From NCBI RefSeq assembly GCF_003415655.1, contig NZ_QRHC01000006.1:202683-266682 (forward strand): a stretch of 64,000 nt of DNA, read 5' to 3'. Positions 60,417 to 64,000 of the stretch are shown one piece after another (position 1 is the stretch's first letter; each line of letters begins with the position of its first letter). The translations under genes were made by a program, and so were the position numbers. The stretch comes from Vibrio maerlii. GTDB taxonomy: Bacteria > Pseudomonadota > Gammaproteobacteria > Enterobacterales > Vibrionaceae. A model generated the notes under the pieces. That model did not search any database. It worked only from the letters and a program-made list of their open reading frames with translations, and was not told the origin of the DNA.

Positions 60417-61276
60417 AAAAACTTAATTTGCCTCAAGTTCAAGATACTAACATTTTGCATAGGCTGGCACAGAATCCGAAACTCCATAAGACTAGTTACC
60501 CTATCCTGAGACAGCAAATTCATTTAGTTGAAGCTGCTTATGTAGATTACACAAATAGTAACGGTAACCCTTGGAATATCGCCCATGTAGGCATTACAGG
60601 AGATCTACAAACAGCATTACGAACACACTATAAAAGCCCTCCTAAGTCATTAGATTTTTTAGAAAGTCTGCGAGATTCTTCACCAGAAGTATGCCCGATG
60701 TGTGGTGGTTTTAAACCTACGGAGTTAGATCATCTATTGCCGAAAGAAGATTATCCTGCATGGTCAATTTTTTCATCAAATTTAGTTCCAGCATGCAGTT
60801 GTAATCGTGAGCGAGGTAGGCTTCTTAAAGGACCACTTGATAAACAAGCTCGAATATTACATCCGTATTTTGATACGTGCCTTCAAGATAGAATATTGAC
60901 AACTACCTTTAGTCATTCAAACGACTTCAGTTTGATACGAGCAAAAGTCTGCTATGTGGATGATAACCACCCTGAAATAGAATCGATTAAATATCATACC
61001 AAGAACGTAGTTATCAAAAATGATATAGACGGTTGGATACGCGGGCAACTAAATACGCTCGTAGAGTTTCCTGCAAATGTTGTTAAAGGCATTTCAAGAC
61101 GAAGGACAATAGACAAGGATGAGTTGGTCGAAAAACTAGAAGATTTGCTCGAAAGCTATGATGAGCAAACGGGTTCAAAAAACAATTGGAACTCAATAAT
61201 AGTGCACGGACTTCTTAACGCACCTCAACTACATGACTGGCTAGTTGAACGCCACAATGATGTGGTAACCCGCTAA
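60413..61276 (+). CDS. PtuB-like HNH endonuclease (Septu-like)
   Basis: A 287-residue protein with an HNH zinc-finger nuclease core: C94xxC97 (VCPMCGGF), D106-H107 (ELDHLLPK), N123, and C128xC130 with N131 (PACSCNRERG). This is the TIGR02646-like HNH layout of PtuB proteins, which also occur with retrons. It starts within the stop of the ATPase gene (ATGA), so the two should be made together as a complex that cuts DNA when triggered. The C-terminal 130 residues look helical and may hold the ATPase contact. Confidence 0.78.
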   Translation: MKKLNLPQVQDTNILHRLAQNPKLHKTSYPILRQQIHLVEAAYVDYTNSNGNPWNIAHVGITGDLQTALRTHYKSPPKSLDFLESLRDSSPEVCPMCGGFKPTELDHLLPKEDYPAWSIFSSNLVPACSCNRERGRLLKGPLDKQARILHPYFDTCLQDRILTTTFSHSNDFSLIRAKVCYVDDNHPEIESIKYHTKNVVIKNDIDGWIRGQLNTLVEFPANVVKGISRRRTIDKDELVEKLEDLLESYDEQTGSKNNWNSIIVHGLLNAPQLHDWLVERHNDVVTR

Positions 61277-61586
61277 GTAATCTTCACCATCAATAGTGGG
61301 CACCAACTTAAGCGATTTTCCATATTTGTAGTTATCAATAATTTGCTAACTTAGCAAAGTCGCTAAAACGCTTATGTCCAGAAGCTTGTTATTAATCGCT
61401 CAATCTTTATTGCTCAGTCTTTATTGTCATTCTCTAGACTTTACGAATCGAAATGAAGTGCGAAAATGATCAAAAGCTGTTTCCCAATTCGTCTATTGGC
61501 GTGCCAATACTTCATATTTACGATCAGACATTATTGTCTACCGACACTAACACCGAGCCCACTTTAGAGGGAAATCAGGTATCTAT
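61277..61586. other. Intergenic region with a palindromic site
   Basis: No gene is seen. TTTGCTAA-C-TTAGCAAA (61342-61358) is a perfect 17-base palindrome, a possible operator; TCTTTATTG occurs twice 14 bases apart (about 61407-61429). The next gene should have its own promoter here. Confidence 0.45.
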
Positions 61587-62612
61587 ATGCCAAATACAAT
61601 AGAATTAGCAATACATAATTTTCAATTTCCGATTCCAACTACCAGATTGCACCCAGAGTGGAAACAGCTCGGTTCTGACTATAGGCTGGTCATCACAAAA
61701 CCTGGACAACTCCTTATTTACTGGGAATACACCACGGATTGCAAATTAAGTGATGCAGAAAAAGCAGCTGACCTTAAAGGTGACGAACTAAGGATATCTC
61801 TAGATACTGCCAAAAAAAGAGGTTATGCCTATTATACTGATGCACCAAAATCAAAATGCAACTGTCTGGCATTGCGTAGAACAACTGGTCGCACTTGTAG
61901 GTTTTGCGAATACAAAAAGCGCAATTCAGAGGAATTTCTAGAACAGAGAAAACAAAGGGAACGAGGAACGGATGAACAAAAACGTAAAAACAACGAGAAA
62001 ATTAAACAAAATTATCCGAATAAAACTAAAGATTGGCGCATGAAAAAGGATCCACTTGGTCGACAGCCAGGCATGGAGCGAACAAATAAAATAAATCGAG
62101 ATTACGCAAAAAGAAATCCAAGCAAGATCAAACTAATCAGGGGTATGCATCAAACTGATAAATATCTCGCAACCCCTCTTTGGGGTAACCATGATGCCAT
62201 TCTAAAAATAGAAGCTCAAACCATTGAGCAGAACGCCAGAGGCATAGAGACCGATACTGATCATTACATCCCGCTAAGGGGTGGGATTAGAGTAGGTAAC
62301 GCAACGTTTCAACTCGTCTGTGGCCTTCATTGTGAAGACAATCTAAGAAGTATTAGTAGAGGTGAAAATTTAAATAAAAGCAATAGAATTCCAAAAGAGT
62401 ATTCCAATGTTTATTCCAACGATGATATCGATTATTTGCGAGCAGTGGCTAAGAGTCTCGGTCTAACAGCAAATGGCTACCTGCCAGAAGAGGAAAAGAA
62501 AAGACTCTACGATGAAAAAAAACAGAAACACCCTCACTTATTGAAAGCGAGTAAAAACAGAGGCCCCAACAGAAATAAGTATGTTGAAAAGTCAACAAAG
62601 ACAAATGATTAA
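61587..62612 (+). CDS. Zinc-finger/HNH-like protein
   Basis: A 341-residue, very basic protein. It has a four-Cys cluster CNC...CRFC (C91, C93, C104, C107), a Lys/Arg-rich linker (108-180), and an HNH-like motif TDHYIPLRGG (D225, H226) followed by VCGLHCEDNLR (C245, H248, N252) as in phage-type HNH nucleases (DH.IPL...VCGLH...NL). The zinc cluster resembles those found in phage HNH proteins with a DNA-binding tail. Function inferred: nuclease. It follows the ptuB-like gene by 310 bases. Confidence 0.65.
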   Translation: MPNTIELAIHNFQFPIPTTRLHPEWKQLGSDYRLVITKPGQLLIYWEYTTDCKLSDAEKAADLKGDELRISLDTAKKRGYAYYTDAPKSKCNCLALRRTTGRTCRFCEYKKRNSEEFLEQRKQRERGTDEQKRKNNEKIKQNYPNKTKDWRMKKDPLGRQPGMERTNKINRDYAKRNPSKIKLIRGMHQTDKYLATPLWGNHDAILKIEAQTIEQNARGIETDTDHYIPLRGGIRVGNATFQLVCGLHCEDNLRSISRGENLNKSNRIPKEYSNVYSNDDIDYLRAVAKSLGLTANGYLPEEEKKRLYDEKKQKHPHLLKASKNRGPNRNKYVEKSTKTND

Positions 62613-63178
62613 GCTTTGCTAGCATGGATTAGCCTGGACTCAATCTGTCGGTTTCAAAGCCACGATGTAATCAGATCTGACAGATTGCTCTACCTCACTT
62701 CTGTCCACTTTCGAGCTGGCTTAATTGGCTAGCTCAGATCTGTCCAATTCTGATTCAGACGGCAACAAAATCTACCGCCTGAAGTTTGTCTTTAAAGATA
62801 ACGTGAACGAAGGTGTTTCTGGAAATGAAGAGGATTTAGCGTTTCACCTGTAGCTTGTTTCAACAGTTCGTCGGTAGTTAGCAAGTTGCCTTTTCTCAAT
62901 ACCATATCTGACAAACAAGTAAAGTAGGAGTTAGGTCACCAGTTCTGATCGCATCATAGACGTTAACTGTTTGTTTCATAGATACCATGAATTGAGCTGC
63001 GTATTTTGCTCCTATTGTATAGCTTGGAAATCACGCAATATCCCATCAGTCCAATGAATGTCTTGAGGGCAACCATTACGATAGTTGTGACTTTTTGTTG
63101 TAGACATCTTGCCTTTGGTGTCGGCACAATGAATATCCTTACAGGTGGCAAGTTCTTAAACTAGCAGAGTAAGATGAC
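62613..63178. other. Non-coding or decayed stretch before alpA
   Basis: No intact gene is visible over 566 bases. A 9-bp inverted repeat CAATCTGTC / GACAGATTG (62641-62649, 62679-62687) includes the palindrome TCAGATCTGA. On the minus strand below alpA, short open stretches in several frames (for example MVLRKGNLLTTDELLKQATG, 62792-62905) read like a decayed island gene. Confidence 0.4.
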
Positions 63179-63412
63179 TTACCTTGGTATTTGAGTGCGT
63201 GCTTGCTCAATGTCACGAGTGACTTCCTCGCGTGTATCCCCTCGAACAATTCTATTCATATATTCGATCAATTCACTTTTCCTGATGACAGAAGTGTTCG
63301 CACCTAGTTGGATTGGTTTTATTAACTTTCCTTCGTTCACCCAGCGGTAAAGGGTTGCTTTTGAAATTGAGAGAGTATTACAAACTACTGATAGTTTTAA
63401 AAATTGGTCCAT
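63179..63412 (-). CDS. AlpA-family excisionase/regulator
   Basis: AlpA-type proteins control integrase expression and excision of P4-like elements. The 77-residue protein has the winged/MerR-like HTH: VVCNTLSISKATLYRWVNEGKLIKPIQLG (about 9-37), as in AlpA. It lies downstream of the integrase on the same strand, 140 bases away, the common order in P4-like islands. Confidence 0.88.
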   Translation of the reverse strand: MDQFLKLSVVCNTLSISKATLYRWVNEGKLIKPIQLGANTSVIRKSELIEYMNRIVRGDTREEVTRDIEQARTQIPR

Positions 63413-63470
63413 TGCCTATATACCTTTTATTATTATTTTGTGGTTTGAATAGACTATATGGCAAAAGTAT

Positions 63471-63493
63471 TGTCCCGATAGAACGATTCGGGA
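63471..63493. repeat. TGTCCCGATAGAACG repeat, copy 2
   Basis: Exact copy of the 15-mer at 56140. Here it is completed as TGTCCCG-N11-CGGGACA, a hairpin with 7-bp arms, lying between alpA and the integrase. Confidence 0.75.
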
Positions 63494-63552
63494 CACTTTC
63501 GAGTTTCTTTTGCTGGTATGGTGTGGTCGTTGAGTTCATTAAAGCATTAATT

Positions 63553-64000
63553 CTAAGGTACCTGTCTCAACCCTGCTATTGAGTAGTGCTTTCCCGTTGA
63601 TTGAACGATGAATTCACTCCAACATTGGTGAATTTGAGCTCTTTCTTCTAGGTATTTCGCGCTATTGTATGATGCTCGTGTGGTGTTTCTGTCTAAATGA
63701 GATAGGCACATTTCAATGGCATCGACCTTAAATCGTGTCGTTTCATTTAGGAAAGTACTTGCGATACCACGGAAACCATGGCTAACGAGTCGGCCTTTCA
63801 ATGGTGTCAGATTCAGTGATGAGTTAACTGCGTATGGGCTGATGTGTGGATATTTCGTATTGGGTTTGTCTGAAGGGAATACGTGAACTTGATTGCCCGA
63901 CATGGGTTTGATGTACTCTAACAACCGTAGAGTATAGTTGTTTAAAGGTACGATATGTTCGCGTTTGGATTTTGTATAGAACGCAGGGATTATCCAGAGC
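63553..64000 (-). CDS. P4-type tyrosine integrase (5' end off the window)
   Basis: About 149 codons of the C-terminal half are visible and the frame is open to the right edge; upstream of the first candidate start it still reads LWIIPAFYTKSKREHIVPLN, the P4-integrase core. The catalytic residues are visible: HGFR (SHGFRGIASTFLN), LSH (MCLSHLD), and the Tyr nucleophile in TRASYNSAKY. The N-terminus and the attachment site are expected beyond 64,000. The orientation places the element to the left of the integrase. Confidence 0.93.
   Translation of the reverse strand, partial: LWIIPAFYTKSKREHIVPLNNYTLRLLEYIKPMSGNQVHVFPSDKPNTKYPHISPYAVNSSLNLTPLKGRLVSHGFRGIASTFLNETTRFKVDAIEMCLSHLDRNTTRASYNSAKYLEERAQIHQCWSEFIVQSTGKHYSIAGLRQVP

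Noticed and set aside
62792..63178. Small gene(s) below alpA on the minus strand
   Set aside because: Several frames read plausibly but each is broken by stops and no start has a ribosome site; at best a decayed gene.

Overview
The window looks like a stretch of Vibrio chromosome 1 core genome (about 1-48,100) followed by a mobile, defence-rich accessory region (about 48,200-64,000, running off the right edge). The assignment is inferred from protein families and gene order: ihfA, relV, tpm, purT, cdd-yohK-yohJ, sbcB, tcyP, cobT-cobS, astE and btuCD follow one another much as I remember from V. cholerae chromosome 1. No rRNA, tRNA or CRISPR array was found.

Core, 1-25,000: a PLP-dependent enzyme open to the left edge, a YcxB-like membrane protein, a TPR-GAF-GGDEF cyclase, ihfA, the small alarmone synthetase relV, tpm, purT (PurR operator upstream), the yohJ-yohK-cdd group (two CRP sites before cdd), sbcB, a DUF1439 lipoprotein, the cystine carrier tcyP, and a cobalamin block cobT-cobS / btuC-btuD split by astE. 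A possible sigma-54-driven small RNA lies after btuD. Then come a MazG-like hydrolase, DUF1415, a divergent MFS/LysR pair, a glutaredoxin-like protein, a YgjP-like metallopeptidase and rlmF.

Core, 25,000-48,100: PilF-like lipoprotein, metA (MetJ box), DUF3859, a PepT-like peptidase, TetR, an orphan napGH pair behind an FNR box, a FIST-GGDEF cyclase, Bcr/CflA and MarR (two operators), a fused FAD/Fe-S D-2-hydroxyacid dehydrogenase, two GNATs, a YHS protein, a DUF4344 metallopeptidase, AraC, a serine hydrolase, a SRAP protein beside a LysR remnant, a ferric-reductase-like oxidoreductase, and a sulfur module (sulfurtransferase, persulfide dioxygenase, divergent TauE exporter).

Accessory region, 48,200-64,000: an orphan integron cassette encoding a repeat/membrane/SH3 protein; an IS3 orfA remnant; AT-rich hypotheticals and a COG4551 phosphatase; an McrA-like HNH nuclease; a HTH-ended hypothetical; a Mob-type relaxase; LexA-controlled umuDC; an 890-base hairpin-rich gap; a two-gene ATPase/HNH module resembling Septu (ptuAB); a further zinc/HNH protein; AlpA; and a P4-type integrase cut by the right edge. 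Integrase plus relaxase, with no conjugation genes visible, suggests an integrative mobilizable element carrying anti-phage cargo. Its most interesting part is the Septu-like module and its surroundings.
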